Below, piece by piece: positions 52,550-62,795 of a stretch of 64,000 nt of DNA. The stretch's first letter is position 1. Each line of letters opens with the position of its first letter. The translations under genes were made by a program, and so were the position numbers. A model generated the notes under the pieces. The model was not told the DNA's origin. It was given only the letters and a program-made list of their open reading frames with translations, and made no database searches. Source of the DNA: Haliclona indistincta (taxonomy: Eukaryota > Porifera > Demospongiae > Haplosclerida > Chalinidae); the NCBI GenBank assembly GCA_964017065.1, contig OZ024783.1, positions 9,375,367 to 9,439,366 on the forward strand, given 5' to 3'.

Positions 52550-54375
52550 AAGCCATAGCCACTCTGGACATCTAACTCCTCAAGTATATTTGCATGAAGA
52601 GCACTGGCACAATTCTCAAGACCCGTTACACCAGCAACAATGGGTAAAGCAAGCAATGGAGGAGTTTTGCACAAAGCAAAACAAATGGCATCAAGAACTA
52701 TGTAGTGTACGTATGTCACGAGTTATGGCCTACCCGCATTTCTGCTAGCAAAGGTGTGTATACGTGCACTAGATGCAAACGTGATCACAAAGAGCCTAAG
52801 CTTTTTTCAGTTGATAATGATATGCACCCAGGAAATGTACCCATGGAACTACAAAATTTAACTCAAATTGAGGAAATGCTCATTGCTCGTGCCTGCCCAA
52901 TAATGTCAATTTATCGTAAGCATGGCGGTCAATGATGTTATAAGGGTCATATTGTCAATTTACCCCAAGATGTTCATGGTTTTTTAACCTCCCTACCCCC
53001 GAACATGAGCAGTCTTCCAGTTTTAGTTTTGCGTAAGCAAGGTACAGACAATACTCATGCAGACTTTAGGGTCAGAAGAGCGTAAGTGTTGAGCGCATTG
53101 CAATGGCTGCAATCTAATAACCCGTGTTACAAAGACATCACCATAGACTATGTGTCTTTACAGCTTCTACCAGAAAATGGTATTCCTTCAAATCTTTTGA
53201 GCATAGATGAGCCAGATCAATCAGATGAGCCTCACACAGCACACATAGGCAACTTTCAAGCTGAGGAATGTGATCATGATAGCCATTCTTTTCTGCCTCT
53301 TCCAACAAAGCAAGCTACAGAATCTGAAGCTATTAAAGCTACTTTCAGTGATGATTCCAGTACATCTCCCATTCAATGGCCTGAACTTGGTGAACAACCC
53401 ATTAATGAATTCCGTACTCCATTTCTTGCAACAATGTGTTTTCCCACTCTTTTCCCATATGCCAAAGGGGATCCTAGCAATCCAGGCCGACCGCGATAAA
53501 TGTCTTCAACAGACTCTTTTAAACACTTCGAGAAGTATGGAGAAATTTCGGCCAGCCACCTCTCCTGGCGCTTTGCAACACATCCTCGATTTCCTTACTG
53601 GGCGTTAAATATGAAGCAACACCATCAGCTTCTTTCTCAAGCGAAGGTTTACCTTCAACATCATTCAGAAGATGCCAGGCTATCTATAGAAGACTTAAAG
53701 AGAATGGTTGATACCTCCCAAGCTGATCAGTTAATGCAGCGTCTTCAGCGGTATGCTGCAAAAGTGCAGGGATCATCTCAATACTGGTATCAAAGACATC
53801 AAGAGCTTCAGGCTCTTTTGGAGCAGAAGGGACCACCAACTTTTTTCTGGACTGTCAGCTCAGCTGACATGTACTGGCCAGAAATGTACTGGCCAGAAAT
53901 GCATCATCTGATGCCACATTCAGTAGGTAGTCAGCCTAGTCATTCAGATTGTGTTTCAGCAGTCATTACCAATCCACACATTGCGGATTGGTATTTTTAT
54001 TCCCGCTTGACCGATTTTGTAGATCACTGGCTTTACAGAGCTCTTGATGCTGATTGGCATTGGTACAATTTGAGTACCAATCAGGAGGGATTCCACATGC
54101 ACATGGGTGTGCCAAGCTTAAGAACGATGAAGGAATCTGTGATCATGTTCAACAAGCTGCATGTGGTTGGCTCGCGGAAATGAAACTTAACAGCTCTGAA
54201 GATTTAGAGCATACTACACAAGAGCAATTACTACTAGCTGTTGAAAATGGCCTAAAAGCCAAGAAAAACGCTCTTCAGTATGCAGATTGGCTCGTAACAA
54301 CATTTAACTGTTGTATACCAGATGACTCTTGGCATCTTGGCATTAGTGTGGATGTGTCAACTGGTGGGAGTTGAT
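52550..54375 (+). pseudogene. Helitron Rep (HUH nuclease) region, inactivated
   Basis: The N-terminal part has [20 protein letters not shown], a zinc-like segment, then [20 protein letters not shown] and the Helitron-like ALQWLQSNNPCY. The frame 52705-54060 is broken by three in-frame stops (near 52933, 53083 and 53497). A frameshift near 54060 moves the nuclease motif into another frame, where GGIPHAHGCAKLKND gives the HUH pair (H-A-H). The region expected to hold the catalytic tyrosines is absent. Rep would nick and join the element ends for rolling-circle transposition; this copy cannot. Confidence 0.8.
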
Positions 54376-54664
54376 GATGCCATGTAGAATCAGATTGTGA
54401 TGCTGTTCGATGTGATTTAATCCATGAGACAGATTCCCTGAGTTGTTCTGGTAATAGAGCTCTTGCATCTTGGGCCCAATCAAAGTCATCTGAGGCAGTT
54501 TGACTGCAAGAAACGGTGTAGTGACTGTTAAGCTGACAGAGAAGGATCCAGTCATCTTGCACAATGTTTTGTTGAGAAATGCTATCATCATCATATCTCA
54601 TCAGTGCTATATCACATACCTTAGGTAAATATTGTCTTCTTACTGGCACTACAGGTATGGCTAG

Positions 54665-55850
54665 TTTTTTTTAATATCTGTGGAAAAACTGTACATTCAG
54701 CTCTGAAGTTGCCAGTGAGAAATTCTAATAACAGCGATTTACAAGGCTCTACTCTGCACAAAGTTCCAAGAAGAATTCAAAAATTTGCAATATCTTGTAA
54801 TTGACGAAATGTCCATGATAGGCCATCGTATGCTAGCTTGGATAGACAAGCGCTTAAGGCAAGCTACTGGTTCACTGAATGAGCCAATGGGTGGTGTCTC
54901 CGTTATTCTCTTTGGTGACTTTGCTCAACTGCCACCAGTAGGAGACAAGCCTTTATACTCTCTTCCTTCAGCTTCTGATTTAGCCTGTCATGGCCACACC
55001 ATATATAAAATTTTTACTACCGTTGTAATCCTTGACAAACTTCTTCGGCAGTCTCAGAATGATAAGGAAACCAATGAATTCAGAAGCTTACTTTCAAGGT
55101 TAAGAGACGGTCAAACAACACACGATGACTGGCAGCTGCTGTTGAAACGTTATCCTGAACAAGCCACCAATGCCAATGAATTTACTGCAGATGACACTGT
55201 CAGATTGTTTTATGACAGGGAAAGTGTTGCTAAGTACAACATCGACAAATTGCACAAACTTGGCTCACCTATTGCAAGAATTAATGCAATTCATTCGAGC
55301 TCTATAGCTGCACATGCAAGCCCAGACGATGCTGGAGGACTGCATCCAGTGATTTTCTTGCACATCAGGTGCAGGTGATGCTTACTTCCAACTTATGGAT
55401 AGAAGCAGGCCTTTGTAATGGCTCAGCAGGAGTAGTTCACAAAATTTTGTACCAAGAAGGGCAAACACCACCTCGCTTACCTATAGCAATATTAGTTGAT
55501 TTTCACAACTACACTGGACCAGCCTTTCTTCCACATCGACCAAAATGTTTGCCTATACCACCTCTACTTGCTGAATGGACCTCCTCAGGAAAACGCCACT
55601 CACGGCAACAATTCCCTCTTCAACTCAGATATGCCATAACCATACACAAGAGCCAAGGTCAAACACTAAACAAAGCTGTGATCGATATCGGTAAAAAGGA
55701 GTATGCAACAGGCTGCACCTATGTTGCATTTTCAAGACTCAAAAAAACTTCAAGATGGACTCATTCAAGCTATGCCCTTTGACCGTTTACAAACAATTGC
55801 AAGAACAAAAAACCTTTCTGACAGAATTCACGATGGTTATGAGTTGTAAT
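54665..55850 (+). pseudogene. Helitron PIF1-family helicase region, inactivated
   Basis: It starts after the expected Walker A, which is missing, at NICGKTVHSALKLPV. In several frames it continues with YLVIDEMSMIG (Walker B), LFGDFAQLPPVGD, then after a frame change VMLTSNLWIEAGLCNGSAG, RYAITIHKSQGQTLNKAV and TYVAFSRL, all PIF1 helicase motifs. A final run of A near 55743 shifts the last residues out of frame. Loss of Walker A with the upstream Rep end points to an internal deletion near 54.4-54.65 kb. The family provides the 5'-3' helicase of Helitrons. Confidence 0.82.
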
Positions 55851-55892
55851 AAATGATTGCAGCAAGTGTCATTGTGATTAAAATATGCCAGT

Positions 55893-56954
55893 TCAATTCT
55901 TATCTCCACGAGCAATGGACTGCACAATGCCTTCGCTGTACACCACATCAAATTTCTTCGCCTTCAGCAGCTCCATTTCAGTCACTTCGGTTGACGGCTT
56001 TTGCACAATGTCCTTGATGACTTTTCCAAAGGCTCGCAAGGTCACGCTTCCATTTTCACTCTTGATTATCAGCTGCACACTCACATCCATCTCCAGAAAC
56101 GACAAGCACTGTGTCATGTGGCACTTAGAGCACTGTCCAAACTCCTCATCTTTAGAATTCACTTTCCCCCTGCACTTCACGCATCGATAGTACTTATCCA
56201 GCTAGTTCACTCCAATCACTCGTGCATCTTTCAGCCACTTCGAAGGCATTCGGACATTGCTATTCGACTCATCTTCAGCATCCACCACATCACCTATGTC
56301 CTCTATTTCTTCAATGGTCGAGCCCTCCCTTGAAGTCGATAGGAATTTGTTGCCGCGATAGTCCCTCACCATTACTCCTACTAGTTTGTAGCTGCAGCCA
56401 GTTTCCATTTGTCCAATTTCTGACTCCCACACTGTGAATCTGATGGTACCACTTTTGTCTCCAACCATGGTATCCTGCTTTCTTAGCCCTCCTGGAATCT
56501 CCATTGGATCATCGACACGAATGACCTTCACGGATACTGTCACTCTTTCAAACTGCGGCATTCCGATTATTTCTTCCAGTGTTGCAATGATTCCGTTTTG
56601 GTTTTTCTGGATCGCATCGATGTCAATGTCAAGCTCCTTTTCAGACTTCACTACTCCAGTCTCCTTGGATACTAAAATCTCCAGCTTGTTGCCCTTATTA
56701 GTACGTCTCACCGTGCAATTAGACAGTGCAACAGGCTTCTTGCTTTCGTTGAAATCTACCAGCTTGCGACGCGCAGTTGAGTCAAATCCGCAGAGACGCA
56801 TTGATGATTTCCCGTCCGTGATCTGCCCGTCAAAGAAAGAGCATGTATCGCATCGCTTCATTGGAGACAAGCGGCTGATGACACCAGGAGGTATCTTGGC
56901 ATTGGGCGAAGCACTAAGATCGCTGAGATCTTGCGGTAGTTCACGCTTAGCCAT
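55893..56954 (-). pseudogene. RPA1-like single-strand DNA-binding protein of the Helitron, one in-frame stop
   Basis: One continuous minus-strand frame of about 353 codons, interrupted only by TAG at 56202-56204 (after VIGVN, before LDKYYRC). The region before the stop includes CDTCSFFDGQ and an OB-fold segment (GTIRFTVWESEIG, LVGVMVRDYRGNKFLS) like RPA large-subunit DNA-binding domains. The region after it has a zinc ribbon (CVKC...CSKC) and another OB-like segment (SVQLIIKSENGSVTLRAFG). RPA-like genes are known accessory genes of some Helitrons. A single lesion in an otherwise clean frame suggests recent inactivation, readthrough or an assembly error. Confidence 0.78.
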
Positions 56955-57835
56955 CAGTCAGTGCGGATAATTCTTGAATTCACAGAGCGGATAGGTAGGA
57001 TTTACCGTGAAACGAACTGTGCACTGGCAGTCAGCTTGTGCTTTATATAGCTAAACTTGTGCGCCGCTCAGAAAAGCCGTGCAGTCTGCATTGTCCAGAC
57101 AGCTCAGTGTACTCTGCACCTATTATTTCATCGAGGCTACATTGTTCAATTCAGTAGCTCTCTTTGTTACATGTGTACAAGCCGCCTGCATCCGCAGCTT
57201 TGCACAGAACAAAGCAGCGGACAATGCAGTCATTTTACCATGACAACAGCGCCCACACGTTTAATCTTCTCTATCTCTAGCTCTGTAGCAGCTAGCCACA
57301 CCTACGTTTTATGATCAATTATTAGCATGCACGTGCATTGCATGCATAAACAGTCCATTTTTGTTATGTTATCCTATATTTACTTTGCCTTGCTGTATTA
57401 TATGGTCTTGTTTCATTATTTCTTTACATCTATTATTCCTCTTACTGAAACCTTCCTGATTTGATTGTTACAATACAAGAAAAATATTATAATTATACAT
57501 TTATAGTTGAACACTGACAAATAAAAAACATTTAAGTCAACTTGAGTACTTCAGTCCATGAAATTATTACATATAAATCTTGCATATGATAGTAGAATAG
57601 ACATTTAGAATGACCATTCAGAATCTCAGCAACAGATAAGAGCCATGTTCAACTTTCTCCATTTGATCATCAGCAACTTCTGACTCCAAACAATTCAAGA
57701 AAGAAAAGTGGTGATGGGTTTAGATTATCAATGAAAGAACACAACACAACAGAAGATTTTCTTCTTATTATTATTAATAAATTATAATCTTCTATGCAAC
57801 AGTGCGAGGCAAATACATGCTGTAAGTATACCTAG

Positions 57836-58902
57836 TATTGAATTATTCATGTACTATCTCTATCTAGTTGATGTTTTCCTTCAAATAACCGCTAAGATTG
57901 GTGAAGATTACATGGTCTCTAGTCAGTGAAATATATTGTGGGCATCCTCATGGTGCGTGTACTTTGTGTTCAATAATTTTCGTGCTGATAATGACTATGG
58001 TACAAATGATCGATCACTGTGACATGCTGATAAATCGTTTACGGAATTGTTCCACTATCATTTTAAGCAGAGTGACGTACAGTCGTTTTTGAGCCAGTGG
58101 ATCTGCCAAGATCCCTTAGAGCGTCTATCCCATTGATCTACTTGCAGAAGTACCTGTCCAAGACCGAAGCGGCGACGACACGACTTTGATCTTAGTCCAT
58201 GATCTTAGTCCACCACGTACGTAGACAGCACAACTCAGGATCTGTGGATCTTAGTTAGAGAATAATTAGAGAATTTAGAGATTTTTCAGCTCCTCAGTGA
58301 TACGTTATTTTTTCACTAGCAGTAAGAACTGGTTCATGACTGTCTGTCTGCCATTCAGGTGGCAAAATCTGACAAGGTCATTTCGGTGAAATACAAGTTC
58401 AGTTACAAACGACTATTTTTTCAACCGCATAATTTAGACATGAAAATTACACACTAAAAGGATAAATTTTATATATTAATAATTATTTCCGTTCCTTTTA
58501 GAATTGACTTGCATTAGTTTAGTGATAGTCAAGCAATTGAGCACAATACACTATTTATTATTCTCACTAGCAGTTTAAAAGTGGTCACGATTGTCTGTCT
58601 GCCATTCAGGTGGCAAAATCTGACAAGGTCATTCAATGCATGTTTATGTCGAAGTACATAAGCATAGTTAATAAGCAAGTGGCCACTCCCCTATTACGCA
58701 ATATTGTTTAATGACAGTTAAACTGAGTTAACAGAGGAGGACCCCAGTCAAACCTAGCGAGGGTGCGACACATGCCTATGGAGCACATAGCTGCCTACGC
58801 ACATGCGCACACCAATCACGTGCAGTCAACGCTCGACGTCCATCGATCAGGCTAGACCAACTCAACTCTACAGGTATCCAGCTCCATCTTCGGAACACGA
58901 CC
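57836..58902. other. Spacer with a direct repeat
   Basis: Two direct ~75-bp copies share CTGTCTGTCTGCCATTCAGG and GGCAAAATCTGACAAGGTCA, at about 58310-58385 and 58565-58640. No gene seen. Confidence 0.6.
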
Positions 58903-60253
58903 ATGTCAGACTCAGAAGAAGGCCCCAGCACCGGAAGAAAGACTGGGGACACAGATCCGCCGGCTTCCCCCTCGCTATCGGGAAAAGACTTAGAAAATCT
59001 GGCTGATCTCGTGGTACAAAAGCTACAAAAAAGACCAACCAAAGACGCAGACCCTCCCCCAAGAAAGGTTAGAACCATCTTAGTCACTATCAGGCGATCA
59101 AGCCTAACCATTACTTCTGCACTGAACCAAGGCATACCGGCACTCAGTGGCGGTCCCTCGGGCCCCCACCACAGCATACAGCACCCCACAGCTACTGTGG
59201 GCCTCTCGCTGTAACAGCAAGAACGGCAACCAGCACAGATAGCCCTGCGCTAGGCAACTTGCCAGCTCGCGTACCCACGCGGCCTGCCAAGCACAACTAT
59301 CATACCCATCTCTTAGCACTGCCAAGCGCTGCTATAACCCTCTCTCCTCTCCTACTTCTCAATAACCCTCTCTCCTCTCCTACTTCTCACAGGAGTAACA
59401 ATCGGCAGCCCACCTACGGGCGCAGCCGACGCAACTACCCATCCTAGATGGAGCCTCTCACGTCGACGGCCTAAAGGACGCGTGGGAAAATGTCTTGGAG
59501 CACCACCTCCTCGCCCACAAGCCGTCCAAACAAGTCTTCATTGGTGCAGGTCTCCCCATCCTGCCAAAGCGCCTGGTTGACAAGATGCATAACGGAGAAT
59601 ACATTAACTTCAACGAGATGCTTCCATTCTGCGACCCCGGCTCAGAAGAGGATATCAAGGAACAGGAGCAGCCAAACCACTTCATCTTTCCGGGCCTCGG
59701 ATTGGTGAACCGGGGGCATAAACTCAACTACTCCTTCACACAGTGGGCTAGCTGCTTCGTCACTTACATGGCCGCTCTCGCTGCAAATAACAACAACTTT
59801 TTCCACATGTGCGCATACTTTCAGGTCATCCTCAAAGCCAGTCGAGAGTACGCGGGTTCCACCTGGAAATACTATGATGCGCAATACAGGCAAAAAGCAG
59901 AAGCCACAAGGAACAAGGATTGGTCCGTAATTGATTCCTCCCTCTTCAGCCAATGCTTCACTGGCAGGGCTAAACCAACCCCAAGCTGCTCTCACTGCGC
60001 TTCACTGAAGCACGATTCAGCAGACTGCCCAAGGGAGAGACGACTTAAGAGGGCAAGTACGTCAAGCGAAGAGAAAGACACGTCAAAGAACCCCTCGGCA
60101 AAAAGGTCTGACATATGCTACAACTTCAACTATCGCCGGCCCTGTCACGTAACACCATACATCTATAAGCACCAATGCCTTCGTTGCGCCCCAGAGGAAC
60201 ACCCTATTGCTGACTGCCCCAGCAAGAGGAAAAGACCTACTCCTAAACCCTAA
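58903..60253 (+). pseudogene. DIRS-like retroelement gag
   Basis: The first part, 58903-59214, encodes a polar N-terminus (SDSEEGPSTGRKTG, LENLADLVVQKLQKR). After frame changes between 59215 and 59480 the main frame 59495-60253 (252 codons) carries IPKR-type LPKRLVDKMHNGEYINF, TQWASCFVTYMAALAANN, STWKYYDAQYRQKAE, then a CCHC-like knuckle (CSHCASLKHDSADC) and ICYNFNYRRPCH followed by CLRCAPEEHPIADC. This order is that of gag-like proteins of DIRS/YR retroelements. No tyrosine recombinase or reverse transcriptase follows before 61 kb, so it is a fragment. Confidence 0.65.
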
Positions 60254-61469
60254 GCAGCTCTTTGAGCATCACTCTCTGACAGAAGCAACTCATTATCCAA
60301 TCCCTAGCTCAGTAAAGTCACTGAACTACATGTATTACACTCCACATTTATCCATCACAAGGCGCCTCTGGCTCCTCACCTCATTGTATGCTTAACACTG
60401 GTTCAACTACAAATGCTCAGTTCAATGAAGCACCTAAGGTGCAGATGCCTCGGTGAAATGACAGTATATCCACAAACACAACTATCCAACATTCCACAAA
60501 CACAGCAATTGCGGATGCATGTATACAGGATTTCTGTTACAGCAATCACAATGCAGTGCTTTAGTTATGCAAACAGAAGCCAATCAGTGCTAACCACAAT
60601 TCAACTGGGCGTGTCTACAGTGTTTAGCACAGCAGTCACACGCATACCATGCACGAGCAAGATAGCTTGCTTACACAAATTCTTTAGACAAGCGCTGCTA
60701 TCCTGTAGTGAAATTCTAACCTATCAGCTTCTAGGCAGTCAACTGTGGATAGTTTTGTGCTAAGGAGAACTCTAGATCGCCAGCAACGGCCATCAATCGC
60801 GAGGTAAGCAAATAATGCCATAACTCGAGAACGAAGCTTCATATACAAGTCTGCCAAGCTGTTCACAAACTCAGTGGCTGCAAGGCAGCTAGCTGTAGAC
60901 AACTTTGTCTCCAGAGAAGTCTACATCACCACCAACAGCCATCCAGGTGTGCAATTCACGCGGTAACTTACGCAATAAGCTTTAAAATCAAACTTCTTAA
61001 AATTCAAATCCGAGCAAGTATCGATTTCTACCCGTGTTGCTTGTTTCAGCGCAAGTTTTTAGCGAGCGACGAGAAATCGTTGCGACAGAATGACTGACTG
61101 AATGACAACACGACTACTGTATGACTCGTGGCTCCGCCCACCGAGGCATAATAACTCCACTTACATGTAGCTGTTAAGAAATAGGTGTAACTAATGTAAT
61201 TATAAAGGGATTAGATATTAATAGTTTAGCTATAGGCAGAGCTCAACTCCCTGGGGTATCTCCGCCTTCACAAGGCGTGCAACATACTTCCAGTGTAATC
61301 ACAACTAAGTAGTGTACATACAGATCTGGGGCAGAGAATGTGGAGACACCTTGTCTGGACAGAACTACACCGGTTTTATCATGACCTACATGCATTGTGC
61401 TGGCACAATAGCAACCTTTTTATCATTGTACTGTACATGTCTATAAATAGCTGCTGTGCACTGATCTGA
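60254..61469. other. Non-coding region after the DIRS-like gag
   Basis: No gene recognised. A weak tandem duplication lies at about 60735-60795 and 60893-60950 (shared layout around CTGTGGATAG / CTGTAGACAA). Confidence 0.4.
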
Positions 61470-62718
61470 ATTATTAGGGAGACACGGTAGTGTCTCCCTA
61501 TGTAGGGTTGAACGAGAAAACAAGATGGCGGCTACATACAATGTATTAGCGTTCAAACGCTGATATTTCGCCTGGTGATGAATTTTATACGTCCAAAGAC
61601 ACTTAAATCTGCTATCTGGCGTTGCCCCATCTTACAGTAGCAAAGAGATTGCTCGAGATTGTTACTAAAGTGACGAACCTGGAAACGGTGAAAATCGAGT
61701 TTCGTCATCTTCGTTTTCTTCTTTCTTTCTTCTTTCTTTCTTCTTTCTTTTTCTTTCTTCCACTCGCCTAGCACCTTTACGTGAGCAGTGCCGAGAACAA
61801 AACACCCACGAACAGTCGTGAAATTCTCCTGGCATGTGCCTTTTGAACTTAGTTTTTAGCGAAACGGCGATATCAATTCCGCGATTTCTCGATCGTGATC
61901 CATTGTCAGCTAAGTGTTAGACGCCATTAATAATTATAGTGATTGCGCAATACGCACGTGACCAAGCTGTGGTTAGCGCACATGACCATGCACAAGCTTG
62001 AGTATCGCCACGCCGTATAGATCACGGAGAACACATATTTGTCTGGAGTCTTCGAAGAACGGTAAGCTAGCAAGCGCAGAATCACCATTCTGCCTTGCCA
62101 GATAATTATAACCGCCGTAAACAAGTGTGGGCGGGGCTCGTATGCACTGTATTCATGCATGCGTAGGCGAGCTGATATCTACAGCATAAGAATTATTTAG
62201 CTACAAGTTTAAAATTGTTAATAATAAAGAAAAGCCATCAACAACAGGAAAACCAAACCAATGGTGGAAACAAAGATGGCACCGTAATTGCATGATATTG
62301 AACTGTACTTCACTGAAAAAGAAAAAAGGACACAAACAAGAAAATTAAAAAGATTTCTATCGAAATCAAAAGGATGTAGGGTTGTGAAATCTACCACTGG
62401 TCAACAATGTAAACTAACAAGGAACAAGCATGGAATGGTAACACGATTGACTTGCTAACAGACCATAGATCCCTACATCAGTGGCTGTACATAAGCTGTC
62501 ACAAGCTGAATGCACGTAAGGTGTCAGTCAACAGCAACAAGCTAAGCTGAACTAGCTATAGTCAACTACAGCAGCCACTGATGTAGGGATCTATGGTCTG
62601 TTAGCAAGTCAATCGTGTTACCATTCCATGCTTGTTCCTTGTTAGTTTACATTGTTGACCAGTGGTAGATTTCACAACCCTACATCCTTTTGATTTCGAT
62701 AGAAATCTTTTTAATTTT
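61470..62718 (-). repeat. Composite dispersed repeat, copy 2
   Basis: The reverse-orientation copy of 12389-14752 without the 1.1-kb insertion. It starts ATTATTAGGGAGACACGGTAG, has a GAAA-type microsatellite near 61715-61760, and ends with the second foldback. Confidence 0.85.
62336..62718. mobile_element. Foldback element copy 2
   Basis: Arms 62336-62487 and 62572-62718 are inverted copies. The arm variants GGATGTAGGGTTGTGAAATC and CTGGTCAACAATG occur in both arms here, but differ from both arms of copy 1. Confidence 0.9.
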
Positions 62719-62767
62719 TAATATTGATTTGGCTCCACAAAACTTGACTTGTCTTGAGACTTCCACA

Positions 62768-62785
62768 TGGTGGCAGCGAGCTACT
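62768..62785 (+). other. Putative primer-binding site of a second Ty3/Gypsy element
   Basis: TGGTGGCAGCGAGCTACT follows GACTTCCACA, which would be the LTR end. The matching 5' LTR is not complete here; foldback copy 2 ends about 50 bp before. Confidence 0.55.
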
Positions 62786-62795
62786 GAACAACGCC

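Larger units (their letters stand above)
51517..57835 (+). mobile_element. Degenerate autonomous Helitron
   Basis: It begins TTGCCGAGCGCCTTAGCGTG after a host A and ends GTAAGTATACCTAG before a host T. It contains a broken Rep/helicase gene (about 52.5-55.85 kb) and an RPA-like gene on the opposite strand. The 5' end is TT rather than the usual TC, and no strong 3' hairpin is evident, so assignment rests mainly on the encoded proteins and on the same ends recurring at 27744-28692. Confidence 0.75.

Noticed and set aside
49112..62000. N-terminal ATM exons to the right of exon 49111-49051
   Set aside because: No stretch resembling the expected LLKLWNKIW-type segment was found; the region is largely Helitron and gag.
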